Source: Verrucomicrobiia bacterium (lineage in GTDB: Bacteria > Verrucomicrobiota > Verrucomicrobiia > Verrucomicrobiales > DEV007). From it: a stretch of DNA of 64,000 bases. The notes beneath the pieces are model-generated. The model was not told the DNA's origin, ran no database searches, and was given only the letters and a program-made list of their open reading frames with translations. The stretch is from contig JAUIAH010000004.1 in assembly GCA_030425385.1 (NCBI GenBank), positions 248,001 to 312,000 of the forward strand. Direction: 5' to 3'. Shown here piece after piece: positions 18,271 to 27,240 of this stretch. The position numbers were made by a program, and so were the translations under genes. The number at the start of each line of letters is the position of its first letter. The stretch's first letter is position 1.

Positions 18271-20346
18271 TTACTCCTTCGAATCGGCAGAGAAGCCGTC
18301 GATGCCTTGGATCATTTCGCGCATGCGCGCGAAGGCGTCTTGTGCCTGCGCCTCGGTGGCGGGCGTATTGACCCAGTCCTGGTAATTGACCTCGTCAAGA
18401 TGCTGACGGTCGAGTTCGCGGATGAAGCTGCTGGGCATGCAGGGCAGGGGGTCGCCGTAGCGCACACGGGTGTGGCAGTAGGTCAATGAGAGGGTCTTCA
18501 TGGCGCGTGTGATGCCCACATAAAGGAGCCGGCGTTCTTCATCGCGACTATTCTCCTCAAGGGAACGTTTGTGAGGGAGGATGCCTTCCTCTAGGCCGAT
18601 GAGGTAAACGTGAGGAAACTCTAACCCTTTGGCGGCATGCAGCGTGATGAGGCAGACGCCTTTCTTGCCTTCGATGTCGTCGTCTTTATTGCGATCGGCT
18701 AACAAGGCCACGTCATCGAGGTAGGCTTGGAGGCCTCCTGAATGTTTCGACTGGTGTTCGCGGAGGCCATACATGAATTCGCCCAGCGCTTCGGCACGAG
18801 CTTGTTTCTCCTCTTCTTTGCGGCATGATTTGGCGACATATTCCGGATACTCGATATCTTCCATGAGGCGCTCGGTGAGTCCGGCGTAATCGGCGGTTCG
18901 CGAAATGACGGCGTCACTATAGTAATCGAGGAATTTCAGAAACTGAGCGATGGCTGTGCGGGCGCGATTGCCCAGTTTACCTGTGAACTCGGGTTGTTTC
19001 AGCGTGCTGTAGATGCTCTTTTCCCAGGCCACGCTTTGTTCGAGGGCCATTTCGACGACCGTCTTGCCGATGCCGCGAGGGGGGGTATTGATGACGCGGA
19101 GGAGACTGATGTCATCGTGGGGGTTCATGAATACCGTGAGGTAGGCCATGATATCCTTGATCTCGCGGCGATCGAAGAAGCTCTGGCCACCAATGATGCG
19201 GTAGGGAATCTTGTGTTCGCGGAGCGTTTGCTCAAGGACCCGGGATTGGGTATTCATTCGGAAGAGAATGGCAAAGTCTTCCCAGGGGAGCCGCCGCACC
19301 ATGTGGGCATCCCAGATTTCGTTGGCCACGACTTCAGCTTCTTCTTTGTCCCCGGGAACGCCCATGAGCCGAATGCGCTGGGAGCCTTTGTTGCTGGTCC
19401 AAAGGCGTTTCTCGCGCCGGGTGAGATTGTGACGGATGAGATGGTTGGCGGTTTCGAGAATGGGCTCCGTGCTGCGGTAATTCTCTTCTAACTTAACCAC
19501 CACGGGATTCCGGAAGAAACGCTCGAAGTCGAGGATATTGCTCACTTCCGCACCGCGCCATCCGTAGATGCTTTGGTCGTCGTCACCGACGACGCAGACA
19601 TTGCGATTGGCGTTGGCCAATTGTTGCAGAAGACGCATTTGCAGTCCGTTGGTGTCCTGAAATTCGTCCACCATGAGGTAGTTGTAGCGCTTCTGCCATT
19701 GGGCGCGAATGTCAGGGTGTTCTTCCAGTAATTTGACTGCGAGGATAAGGAGATCGTCGAAATCGACGGCGTTGAGGGCTTTCAGTTCGCGTTGATATTT
19801 GCGGAAGACAACGCTGATGAGCGCCTCGGGATTCTCATCGACAGGCTCCCCTGAGTTCTTGGCTTTGCTGATGAGGGAAAGGGCGGCGCCGGGTTCAAGC
19901 TTCTCGTCCTTGGCGGCTGAGCGGGTGATGATACGCCGAATCAGTCCCGATTGATCCGAGCCGCTGTAGATGGTGAAATTCTTCTTGTAGCCGAGCTTCT
20001 CAATGTCTCTTCGGAGAAGGCGGACACAGAGTGAGTGGAAGGTGCTGATGGTGAGCAGTTTGGCCTCGTCCTTCTTGATCATCTTGCCGACGCGCTCCCG
20101 CATCTCGTTGGCGGCCTTGTTGGTGAAGGTGACGGCGAGGACGGCGGAAGGATCGATTCCCTGATGGACGAGGTAAGTGATCCGCGTGGTAATCACGCGG
20201 GTCTTGCCGGTCCCTGCGCCTGCCAGGATGAGGACGGGACCCTCTGTCTGACGCACCGCCTGCCCTTGGGCATCGTTGAGTTGTTCCCAGGGAGCTTTCT
20301 TGAAGAACACAGATTGGTAGAGGTGAAGGTTGGAGGGGAGAGGCAA
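18271..20346 (-). CDS. UvrD/Rep/PcrA-type SF1 DNA helicase
   Basis: A 691-residue SF1A helicase. Motifs in order: Q-motif-like LNDAQGQAV, Walker A LAGAGTGKTRVIT near residue 42, motif Ia TFTNKAANEMRERV, motif II YLMVDEFQDTN, motif III VGDDDQSIYGWRGA, motif IV LEENYRS, motif V LITLHAAKGLEF, motif VI RRLLYVGITRAM. This is full length for Rep/PcrA. It unwinds DNA 3' to 5' in repair or replication restart. The assigned start codon is TTG at 20346; there is no in-frame ATG upstream, and a GTG 12 codons inside is an alternative. The N-terminal 20 residues are not conserved. Confidence 0.9.
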   Translation of the reverse strand: MPLPSNLHLYQSVFFKKAPWEQLNDAQGQAVRQTEGPVLILAGAGTGKTRVITTRITYLVHQGIDPSAVLAVTFTNKAANEMRERVGKMIKKDEAKLLTISTFHSLCVRLLRRDIEKLGYKKNFTIYSGSDQSGLIRRIITRSAAKDEKLEPGAALSLISKAKNSGEPVDENPEALISVVFRKYQRELKALNAVDFDDLLILAVKLLEEHPDIRAQWQKRYNYLMVDEFQDTNGLQMRLLQQLANANRNVCVVGDDDQSIYGWRGAEVSNILDFERFFRNPVVVKLEENYRSTEPILETANHLIRHNLTRREKRLWTSNKGSQRIRLMGVPGDKEEAEVVANEIWDAHMVRRLPWEDFAILFRMNTQSRVLEQTLREHKIPYRIIGGQSFFDRREIKDIMAYLTVFMNPHDDISLLRVINTPPRGIGKTVVEMALEQSVAWEKSIYSTLKQPEFTGKLGNRARTAIAQFLKFLDYYSDAVISRTADYAGLTERLMEDIEYPEYVAKSCRKEEEKQARAEALGEFMYGLREHQSKHSGGLQAYLDDVALLADRNKDDDIEGKKGVCLITLHAAKGLEFPHVYLIGLEEGILPHKRSLEENSRDEERRLLYVGITRAMKTLSLTYCHTRVRYGDPLPCMPSSFIRELDRQHLDEVNYQDWVNTPATEAQAQDAFARMREMIQGIDGFSADSKE

Positions 20347-20467
20347 GATGAAGGCCGCAAGCCGGTCGGGATTGCAAGCGGGAATTGTGCGTGTGTGTAT
20401 ATGATAGGGCTTTGGTGGAAATTATCCGTTTGCCAATCTCCGAGAATTTGAAAGGGTGCGAGCGTCA

Positions 20468-21619
20468 ATGACGTTCCTCTTTGCTGAAGAAGCTTCCAGT
20501 TCTGGTTCGTGGGGGCTCCTTGTCTTCTACGTTCTTATTTCTCTCATCTTCTCGTTCCTCTGCTCGATTGCGGAGGCGGTGCTGCTGTCGGTGACGCAGC
20601 CTTTCGTGCAGAATCTCAAGCGGACGAAGCCTTCGGCCGGAGCGCGGTGGTCTCGCCTGAAGAAGGATGTGGACAGGCCGTTGGCGGCCATTCTGACGCT
20701 GAATACGATTGCCCATACAGTGGGCGCGACCTTGGCCGGGACCCAGGCTGGCCTGATCTTTCACAAGGATTTCGCAGGGCCTCTAGGGATCACGGGGGCC
20801 ATCGCCATGGGCATCTTCTCAGCAGTCTTCACGCTGCTGATCCTCATCGGGTCGGAGATCATTCCCAAGACGATTGGAGCGACTTACTGGAAAGCCTTAG
20901 CTCCCGCGACAGCGGTGGCGATTGATTGGCTGATCTTCCTGCTGAGCCCCTTTGTTTGGCTTTCGAAGGCAATCACGAAGCGCTTCGGCGGAGGAGGGCA
21001 CGGGACCTCATTCAGCCGAGAGGAATTGCAAGCGATGGCGGAGATTGCCTCGCAGCAGGGGCACATGGATGAGCAGGAATCGACCATGCTTCGTAATTTG
21101 CTGTTGTTCCGCGACACGACCGTGGGCTCGATCATGACGCCTCGGACGGTGGTCTTCATGCTGCCTGATGATTGCACGGTGGGCGAGTTTGTGGAGAACC
21201 ACATGGATCAGCCGTTCTCTCGAGTGCCACTATATAAGGAGAACCGAGATCATGTGCTCGGATTTGCTCTCCGCATTCAGATCCTCCACGCGCACGCCCT
21301 AGGAGAGAAAGATCGGAAATTGGCGGAGCTCTTGCAGCCAATCCGCTCGGTGCGGGCAGACACCACTGTTCTGGCACTCTTGGCTCGGATGACGGGGAAA
21401 CGTGCCCATATTTCCCTCGTGGTGGATGAATTTGGAAGTCTTCAGGGGATCGTGACCTTGGAAGATCTAGTGGAGACCTTGGTCGGCTTTGAGATCGTGG
21501 ATGAGACGGATACAAATGCCGACATGCAGCTGGTCGCCCGCCGGTTGTGGGAAAAGCGCGCCAAGTTGGTGGGGATCAAAGACTTGGAAGAATCGAAAGA
21601 GAGCGAGAGCCAACTCTAA
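20468..21619 (+). CDS. CNNM/CorC (HlyC-type) transporter with CBS domains
   Basis: A 383-residue membrane protein. Residues 1-175 are the DUF21/CNNM transmembrane domain (several hydrophobic helices, SFLCSIAEAVLLSVT, and SEIIPKTIGATY, the conserved PK loop). The cytosolic part has a CBS pair (SIMTPRTVVFMLPDD ... HISLVVDEFGSLQGIVTLEDLVE). Family members export or sense divalent cations such as Mg2+/Co2+. I chose ATG 20468 because an AAAGGG ribosome-binding site sits 11 nt upstream; an in-frame GTG at 20456 overlaps that site. The usual C-terminal CorC_HlyC domain is missing or very short (stops about 40 residues after the second CBS). Confidence 0.82.
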   Translation: MTFLFAEEASSSGSWGLLVFYVLISLIFSFLCSIAEAVLLSVTQPFVQNLKRTKPSAGARWSRLKKDVDRPLAAILTLNTIAHTVGATLAGTQAGLIFHKDFAGPLGITGAIAMGIFSAVFTLLILIGSEIIPKTIGATYWKALAPATAVAIDWLIFLLSPFVWLSKAITKRFGGGGHGTSFSREELQAMAEIASQQGHMDEQESTMLRNLLLFRDTTVGSIMTPRTVVFMLPDDCTVGEFVENHMDQPFSRVPLYKENRDHVLGFALRIQILHAHALGEKDRKLAELLQPIRSVRADTTVLALLARMTGKRAHISLVVDEFGSLQGIVTLEDLVETLVGFEIVDETDTNADMQLVARRLWEKRAKLVGIKDLEESKESESQL

Positions 21620-21772
21620 GCTCTGACAGAGCCCCTTGGAGGGCCCTCGTTTCTAGAGATCTCGATCTCTTTGCGGCGATTATTCGCACTGAGTATAATT
21701 TCTCGCAAATTGATGCATCATTGATTTGCGGTTATCACAATTTAGATAATTGTTGGAACGAGTCTGTTGCTA

Positions 21773-23284
21773 ATGAAGCCGTTTCATATAAGAACCATAG
21801 CCGCCACCAATCGAGGGCTGACCTCGATGGAGCTTTTGGCGACGGTCGGAGCGATTGGGATCCTGTTATCGGTCTCGATCGTGGTGCTGAGCCCTTTGCT
21901 GGCCGATGTGCGCAAGGTGAAGTTGGAGAACAACGTCGCCATGATCAACTCGGCGATCGATTCCTACGAGGCTGAGGGTGGCGATGTGACGGACTGTTCG
22001 ACGGTGGCGCAGGTGGTTGGAAAGCTGAAATCAACGGCCGCGAACAAGGAGATCATCGCTGGCTACCGCGGCTCGTATCTGGATCCGCGTTTGGATACGG
22101 AAATGCAATCAACTGCCGAAGCGGCTGGGGGAGAGTGGAGAGCTCTATGGGATGACTCCGCGAAGCGTCTGATCGTGGACAACACCGGAGCCGTCGGTGT
22201 GAAGCGCTTCTACTTCAATGAAGACTTGGTTGGGACGGACTTCGGGACGGACGAGCGCAATGTGGTGAATCAGTTGGCCACCAAGGACGAATGGATTTGG
22301 GACTATGATGAGCCCGGTCCGGTGGCCTCTTTGGCAGGGTCTAGTACGACCACGACCGAGGTGGGGGAACCTGCGGCCCCTACGAATCCCGATGAGCTGG
22401 ATCAACTCTATCCGCCAACGTTCACGCCTGAAGGAGGGCTCTTTGAATACTTTGATTTCCCAAGCTCGTTGGAGTTGACCAATCCCAATGATTCTTCCAC
22501 GACGGAAATCCGCTACTCCCTTAATGGGGGAGCTTGGCAAACGTATAGCTCGCCGATTCCTGTGAGTCCTGACGATCAGGTGAGCGCCTTCGTGCGCCCC
22601 GTCACGCCTGATCCTGGTGTCTTCAACAGCTTTACCACCACGGAATTCTATCAGCGGGAAACGCCATCACTCTCGGGCACCGCTGATGGAGCTTTCAAAG
22701 ATGCGGTTGGTGCCAGCGGGATGGTGACGAGCATTCCGGCTGGAGACTCTGATAGTGACTTCAGCTATGGCAAGGCGCTCCTGACGGGTGGGGAACAGAA
22801 TCGCCTGAGTTTCACGGGCCAAGCGTTTACCGATATCAATCCCGATCAGCGCTTCTCCATTGGCCTCCTAACGTATCTCAATTCGACAACGGAGATTGGC
22901 ACCAGTGCCTACGAGGTGACGCTCCAGATTGACTTGAACTTCTCAGCGCCTAGCGCCACGGAGTCGGTCAATGTTGCCCTCGCATTGGAGTCTACGAAGA
23001 ACTATCCGTGGCTCACGGAAGATCAGAAAGCCGACTACGTGCGCTTTGGCCAATTGCACTCGGACTTTAGTACTTTCTTTAATGGAGAAACCTACTATTT
23101 GAATCTCGAATTTGCCTACTCGGGAACGGAAGGTTACAGCGCGATTGATTCCTTCCACGTGCATGAAGGCAAGACGGCCACGGCTGAGGTGGTTGGTTAT
23201 TTCAGCCAAACGCCGCAGGATCGCCCCGATGTGAGCGGGGGCTCCTCTGGAGGCAGCACGCCACCGCCTCCCTCGTTGCCTTGA
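21773..23284 (+). CDS. Prepilin-like surface protein with large C-terminal beta domains
   Basis: A 503-residue protein with a type IV prepilin-like N-terminus: a basic leader, then NRG|LTSMELLATVGAIGILLSV, with glycine before the cleavage site and Glu at position 5 followed by a hydrophobic helix. True pilins are about 150 residues, so this is much longer. Around residues 230-280, EIRYSLNGGAWQTYSSPIPV resembles the chitobiase/hexosaminidase C-terminal Ig-like domain. Residues about 320-470 form a beta-rich domain similar to choice-of-anchor repeats. The end is a Gly/Ser/Pro-rich linker with no anchor. A prepilin peptidase gene is in the same window at 56203. ATG 21773 is preferred to TTG 21767. 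Function: probably a pseudopilin-anchored surface or secretion-tip protein (inference). Confidence 0.65.
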   Translation: MKPFHIRTIAATNRGLTSMELLATVGAIGILLSVSIVVLSPLLADVRKVKLENNVAMINSAIDSYEAEGGDVTDCSTVAQVVGKLKSTAANKEIIAGYRGSYLDPRLDTEMQSTAEAAGGEWRALWDDSAKRLIVDNTGAVGVKRFYFNEDLVGTDFGTDERNVVNQLATKDEWIWDYDEPGPVASLAGSSTTTTEVGEPAAPTNPDELDQLYPPTFTPEGGLFEYFDFPSSLELTNPNDSSTTEIRYSLNGGAWQTYSSPIPVSPDDQVSAFVRPVTPDPGVFNSFTTTEFYQRETPSLSGTADGAFKDAVGASGMVTSIPAGDSDSDFSYGKALLTGGEQNRLSFTGQAFTDINPDQRFSIGLLTYLNSTTEIGTSAYEVTLQIDLNFSAPSATESVNVALALESTKNYPWLTEDQKADYVRFGQLHSDFSTFFNGETYYLNLEFAYSGTEGYSAIDSFHVHEGKTATAEVVGYFSQTPQDRPDVSGGSSGGSTPPPPSLP

Positions 23285-23311
23285 TAGGGTGAAAGGGTGT
23301 AGCTCTAACGC

Positions 23312-24388
23312 TTATTCCGCCGTGATGGCGTCGGTGTCTGGATAGCTCCCCAGGATCTTCATGAAGCTGCAATGCTCTTCTAGTTCGGACAATGCCTTGA
23401 TCAGCTCAGCATCTTCACAATGGCCTTTGATATCGACAAAGAAGAAATACTCCCAGTCTTTGCGTTTCGATGGCCGACTCTCAATCTTGGACAGATTGAT
23501 ATTGAAAGCGTTAAAGGGTGTGAGGGCATGATAGAGTGACCCTGGGCGATCGCGCACCGAGAACATGATCGAGGTGCGGTCCTTACCTGTTGGAGGACAG
23601 GTCTTCAGACCCAGCACAAGGAACCGCGTTGTGTTCGTCGCGCTGTCCTGAATATTCGGTTCGAGAACGTTCAAGCCGTAAAGTTCGGCCGCTAGTTTCC
23701 CTCCGAGCGCCGCAGCGGCGGGCTCCTCTGCGGCGATCTGTGCCGCGCGCGTGGTGCTCGAGACCTCGATCTTCTCGGCATCAGGAAAGTGCTGATGGAG
23801 CCAATGGCGGCATTGGCCGAAGACTTGCGGGTGAGAATAGAGCCGAGTGATCTCCTCGCGCGAGCCCTTGGCCATGAGGGCGTTCTCGATTCGCAAGAGC
23901 ACCTGCGCGCAAATCTTGAGGGGCGAGTCGGCAAAGAGATCTAAGGTGTGATTCACAGCGCCTTCCGTCGAATTCTCAATGGGCACCACGCCATAGTCGG
24001 CCACGCGTCGTGCCACTTGATCAAAGACATCGGCGAAGTTTGCCTGAGGAACGTAGCGCACGCTGTGGCCAAACTTGCTGATGGCCGCCTGATGCGTCCA
24101 CGTGCCTTCAGGGCCCAGGTAGGCGATCCCCAGATCTTCCTCCAGCGCCAACGCTGCCGACATGATTTCGCGGTAGATCGCCCGGATCGATTTCTCGGGG
24201 AGGCGTCCTTCGCTCTTTGCTACCAGTCCCTGAAGGAGCTTCTCCTCGCGCTCAGGGGCATAGATCTCTAGCCCGTCCTTCTTCTTGATCTCGCCCACTT
24301 CATGGACGAGTTCGGCACGATCGTTGAGCAACCGTAGCAGTTGGTCGTCAATGGAATCGATCTTGTCGCGGATATCGGATAGAGACAC
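23312..24388 (-). CDS. pheA: Bifunctional chorismate mutase/prephenate dehydratase (P-protein)
   Basis: About 358 residues. The N-terminal AroQ chorismate mutase domain (IRDKIDSIDDQLLRLLNDRA, EKLLQGLV) spans residues 1-90. The prephenate dehydratase domain follows (IAYLGPEGTWTHQAA, VPIENSTEGAV, and TRFLVLG with the catalytic Thr region), and the C-terminal ACT domain begins DRTSIMFSVRDRPGSLYHAL. The enzyme turns chorismate into phenylpyruvate for phenylalanine, with feedback control by the ACT domain. The start is probably GTG at 24388 (VSLSDIRDK); another in-frame GTG at 24424 gives 12 extra residues. Confidence 0.93.
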   Translation of the reverse strand: MSLSDIRDKIDSIDDQLLRLLNDRAELVHEVGEIKKKDGLEIYAPEREEKLLQGLVAKSEGRLPEKSIRAIYREIMSAALALEEDLGIAYLGPEGTWTHQAAISKFGHSVRYVPQANFADVFDQVARRVADYGVVPIENSTEGAVNHTLDLFADSPLKICAQVLLRIENALMAKGSREEITRLYSHPQVFGQCRHWLHQHFPDAEKIEVSSTTRAAQIAAEEPAAAALGGKLAAELYGLNVLEPNIQDSATNTTRFLVLGLKTCPPTGKDRTSIMFSVRDRPGSLYHALTPFNAFNINLSKIESRPSKRKDWEYFFFVDIKGHCEDAELIKALSELEEHCSFMKILGSYPDTDAITAE

Positions 24389-24501
24389 AGGAAAGCTGGT
24401 TTTCCAGCACGTATAGGGGGACACGACCGGCCAGGCCAGTAGAAATCACTTCGGTGTCACCGACATTTGCCTGAACGCCGTTCACTCGCTACGATCCGGG
24501 G

Positions 24502-25521
24502 ATGCACGTCTACCAAACCTTGTTGATTGCCCTCGGAACTGGACTGTTGCTTACCGGACACGCGTCCGCGGAGCCTTTAAAGAAGGAAGACCTGGAGAAG
24601 ATGATGACCTCTTTGGAGAACATCCGCAAAGCGGTGCTCTCGCGGAATTCCAAGCAGAATGGTGTCGCCCTTCGAGCCTATCAAAACCATGCGTCTTCGC
24701 CCGTCTCCGCCAATCAGTTCTATTTGGAGTGCCTGAAGAAACTCCGGTTCACAGATGAAGGTAAGAAGGCCGAAGCCTGGCGCACCTACCGTGAATCACA
24801 GGACGATACCTTCAACAGCGTCTATCACCGGCAGGCGAAGCAACTCGAACTCGCCTACCTGATCCTCACGATCAAGGCCGGCCAAGAAACCGACCGCCGC
24901 GAGATGATGGCTCCCCTCATCAGCTTTGCCGATCAGTTGGTGGCTGCGGATGGACGTGCCTACCGCTACATCGATAGCATCTCGGGCAGTCTCTTCGTCG
25001 AAGCCTACGGAATCGATAGCTCCATCGATCCAGGGAACTGGGCCTCGGATCCCACCAGCATCGAATCCATCTACGACCAAGCCATCCTTCCACACATGCG
25101 CGATCATCGTGATCCTCGGCTGGTCACCGCCTGGAAATCCAAGATCAGTCAGGTGCAGAAGTTCGAGGAAAGCCGAAAGATGGGCAAAGAACGTCAGGAC
25201 CGCGAGAGTGCGCGCGAAGATCGGCGAAACAATCGTGGAGGAGGTGCCAACAGCCGCGATCCTCGTCTCCGCGCCGAAGCCAATGAGGAGCGCGATCCCT
25301 ACGAGGATTTCCTCAATGATAGGCTTCCTAAGATGAAATGGGATATGTGTGAGGATTTGGTCAAACACGGCTTTCGCGATGAAGCCCTCGGACTCATGTT
25401 TGAGGTCATCAAGGCGCATCCTGAATACCCAGAGATCCACAACTGGCTCAATGGTCTTGAGAATGAACTCAAGACCGCAGCCACTGAGCTAGGAGGCGGG
25501 TCCACCACCACCGCGCCTTGA
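24502..25521 (+). CDS. Secreted helical protein of unknown function
   Basis: A 339-residue protein with a signal peptide (hydrophobic core LLIALGTGLLLTG, cleavage near HASA). The rest is charged and helical, with a very basic/acidic low-complexity stretch (RQDRESAREDRRNNRGGGANSR region, about residues 235-265) and a Thr/Pro end. I do not recognise a domain. The segment near residue 110 (DDTFNSVYHRQAKQLELAYL) looks helical-repeat-like. Its stop overlaps the TTG start of the sialidase-fold gene (TTGA), so the two are likely cotranscribed. Confidence 0.6.
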   Translation: MHVYQTLLIALGTGLLLTGHASAEPLKKEDLEKMMTSLENIRKAVLSRNSKQNGVALRAYQNHASSPVSANQFYLECLKKLRFTDEGKKAEAWRTYRESQDDTFNSVYHRQAKQLELAYLILTIKAGQETDRREMMAPLISFADQLVAADGRAYRYIDSISGSLFVEAYGIDSSIDPGNWASDPTSIESIYDQAILPHMRDHRDPRLVTAWKSKISQVQKFEESRKMGKERQDRESAREDRRNNRGGGANSRDPRLRAEANEERDPYEDFLNDRLPKMKWDMCEDLVKHGFRDEALGLMFEVIKAHPEYPEIHNWLNGLENELKTAATELGGGSTTTAP

Positions 25522-26765
25522 GCCTTTGGGCCAACCCTGTGCTCGCGGGGTGCTTGGTCCTGGCGAGTTTCGGTGGATTATTGTTAGGACAAGAGCCTGA
25601 GGGCAGCGAGTCTCTCATCGCTTCGATCTCCAAGGAAACCCTCTGGAGCAATCGGGACGGAAAGAGTCGTACCTGGTTCCACCCACGGGCGTGCATGTTT
25701 CCCGATGGTAGTGGGAAGCCCGTTGCCCTGATGACCCTGCAGGAGATTGGTGGCTCCGACTACTTTGGCCAGGTGCACGCCTCCCTCTCGCGAGATCTTG
25801 GCAAGACGTGGAGCACGCCGGAGCCCATCGCGGCCCTCGGTCGCGATCCTGTGCCTGGTAAGGACGATCTTAAGGCGGCCGTTTGTGACGTCACCCCGCA
25901 GTACCATCCGTCCACGGATTCCGTGCTAGCGTTAGGGCATGTCGTGTTCTACAAAGGCGCCTACTTTGCGCGTGAAGAACAGTTGCAGCGCTATCCGGTG
26001 TATGCTGTGCGGTCGCGCGCGGGAGACTGGTCTGGCCGTCGCATCTTGAAATGGGAAGATCCGCGCGGCGCCTCAATCTACTCGAACAACTGCGGTCAAC
26101 GGGTGGTCTTGCCTGATGGTGATCTTCAAATGGCGTTCACCTTTGGCCCAGAACCCATCAACCGGATGGTGGCAGGAGTGCGTGCGCAGTTCGATGGCCA
26201 GATCTTATCCGTGAAAGAAGTCGGTCCGGAAATGCATCATCGCATCGGTCGAGGCTTGTTAGAGCCTAGCGTCACACAATTCGATGGCCGTTTCTGGATC
26301 ACCATGCGTGCCGAGGATGGGCGTGGTTATGTGAGTGTCAGTGATGACGGCTTGCGTTGGGAGGCCAAGCGGCCGTGGTCGTGGGAAGACGGCACCCCGG
26401 TGGACATGTCTACCACTCAGCAGCACTGGCTTGTCCATCAGGAGGGCCTCTTTCTCGTCTACACTCGCAAAGACCCATCGAACGAGAACGTGATCCGATG
26501 GCGGTCACCCTTGTGGATCGCCCAGGTCGATGTGGAAACGCGTTGCCTGCGGAAGGCAAGCGAACGGGTGGTCTTGCCACTCGTGGGCGATGGCGTGGAC
26601 GATCCCGACAACGTCGCTCTCATGGGAAACTTTAACATCACGCATGCCAGTCCTGAAGAGGCCTGGGTCACGGTCGGCGAATGGCTTCCTCGCAAAGGCT
26701 ATCGAGGCGATGTCCTCCTCGCACGTATCCGATGGACGCGCCCCAACACCATACCGCTCTGGTAA
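25518..26765 (+). CDS. Exported sialidase-fold (BNR-type) protein
   Basis: A 415-residue protein starting at TTG 25518, which overlaps the previous stop (TTGA) and gives a signal peptide (VLAGCLVLASFGGLLLG). Asp-box-like strands are visible: SRDLGKTWSTP near residue 95 and SVSDDGLRWEAKRPW near 275, as in six-bladed sialidase propellers. An arginine-rich start (NRDGKSRTWFHPRA) and RAEDGRGY could supply carboxylate-binding arginines, but the full sialidase triad cannot be confirmed by eye. Likely a periplasmic or secreted exo-glycosidase of the glycan-degrading set. It is the last gene before the accessory island. Confidence 0.7.
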   Translation: MSLWANPVLAGCLVLASFGGLLLGQEPEGSESLIASISKETLWSNRDGKSRTWFHPRACMFPDGSGKPVALMTLQEIGGSDYFGQVHASLSRDLGKTWSTPEPIAALGRDPVPGKDDLKAAVCDVTPQYHPSTDSVLALGHVVFYKGAYFAREEQLQRYPVYAVRSRAGDWSGRRILKWEDPRGASIYSNNCGQRVVLPDGDLQMAFTFGPEPINRMVAGVRAQFDGQILSVKEVGPEMHHRIGRGLLEPSVTQFDGRFWITMRAEDGRGYVSVSDDGLRWEAKRPWSWEDGTPVDMSTTQQHWLVHQEGLFLVYTRKDPSNENVIRWRSPLWIAQVDVETRCLRKASERVVLPLVGDGVDDPDNVALMGNFNITHASPEEAWVTVGEWLPRKGYRGDVLLARIRWTRPNTIPLW

Positions 26766-26901
26766 AGCGATCGTAGGACTCGGGGGGCTTGCCTCCTACA
26801 GCATCTCATCCACCGCAGAGGATCCCGCGCGGCCATGAAGGCCTCGCTGCCTTCCGAACGTGTCCGTACGGAGGGCAATCGCGCAACTTTTGGTTATTGG
26901 T

Positions 26902-26948
26902 TATATGTGGCCAAAAGTGTGTTTTCTGAGGTGATTTGGCCACTTATA
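26902..26948. repeat. 47-bp hairpin repeat, left copy
   Basis: Inverted repeat with 14-bp arms (TATATGTGGCCAAA / TTTGGCCACTTATA, one mismatch) around a 19-nt spacer. The right copy at 27183-27229 has the same arms and spacer length with perfect pairing. The stop codon of the ATPase relic lies inside this copy. Confidence 0.85.
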
Positions 26949-27213
26949 GAATTTCTTGGAAAAGGGCTTCGGAGGTGATCGATTCTTGAACGAGCTCGCG
27001 GGAATAGGCGTTTGGGGTGAGCCCGTGGGTGGTGAGAAAGGTGAGGAAAACGTTCTTCTTCGTGCCGCTGACCTCGCGGAACACCTGCAGCTCCTGCCGC
27101 AACTCTCCCGCGTATTTCTTGGTGATGGTGAAAGGGCCCTGGGAGAACTTGATCTCGACCAGGTTGATGGTCTGATTTGCTCTATAAGTGGCCAAAAGTG
27201 GGAGAAAATGCAA
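26944..27213 (-). pseudogene. Remnant of an AAA ATPase gene, C-terminal nuclease-like part
   Basis: The encoded 89 residues match only the C-terminus of the large family of small AAA ATPases with a DUF234/PD-(D/E)XK-like tail: TINLVEIKFSQGPFTITKKY, ending with a TTHGL and YSRELVQ pattern. Full members are about 370-480 residues with an N-terminal Walker A, which is absent here. The E-I-K of NLVEIK would be the end of the nuclease-like motif. The first ~12 codons come from the right hairpin repeat, not from the ATPase, so the gene is truncated and probably inactive. It sits exactly between the two hairpin copies. Confidence 0.7.
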
Positions 27214-27229
27214 GATTTGGCCACTTATA
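27183..27229. repeat. 47-bp hairpin repeat, right copy
   Basis: Perfect 14-bp inverted repeat (TATAAGTGGCCAAA at 27183-27196, TTTGGCCACTTATA at 27216-27229) with a 19-nt spacer. It matches the left copy at 26902-26948 in arm sequence and geometry. Confidence 0.9.
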
Positions 27230-27240
27230 ATCTCGCCAGA

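Noticed and set aside
26773-26799. Possible terminator hairpin GTAGGA/TCCTAC after the sialidase-fold gene
   Set aside because: Only a 6-bp stem with a large loop and no T-run; too weak to call.
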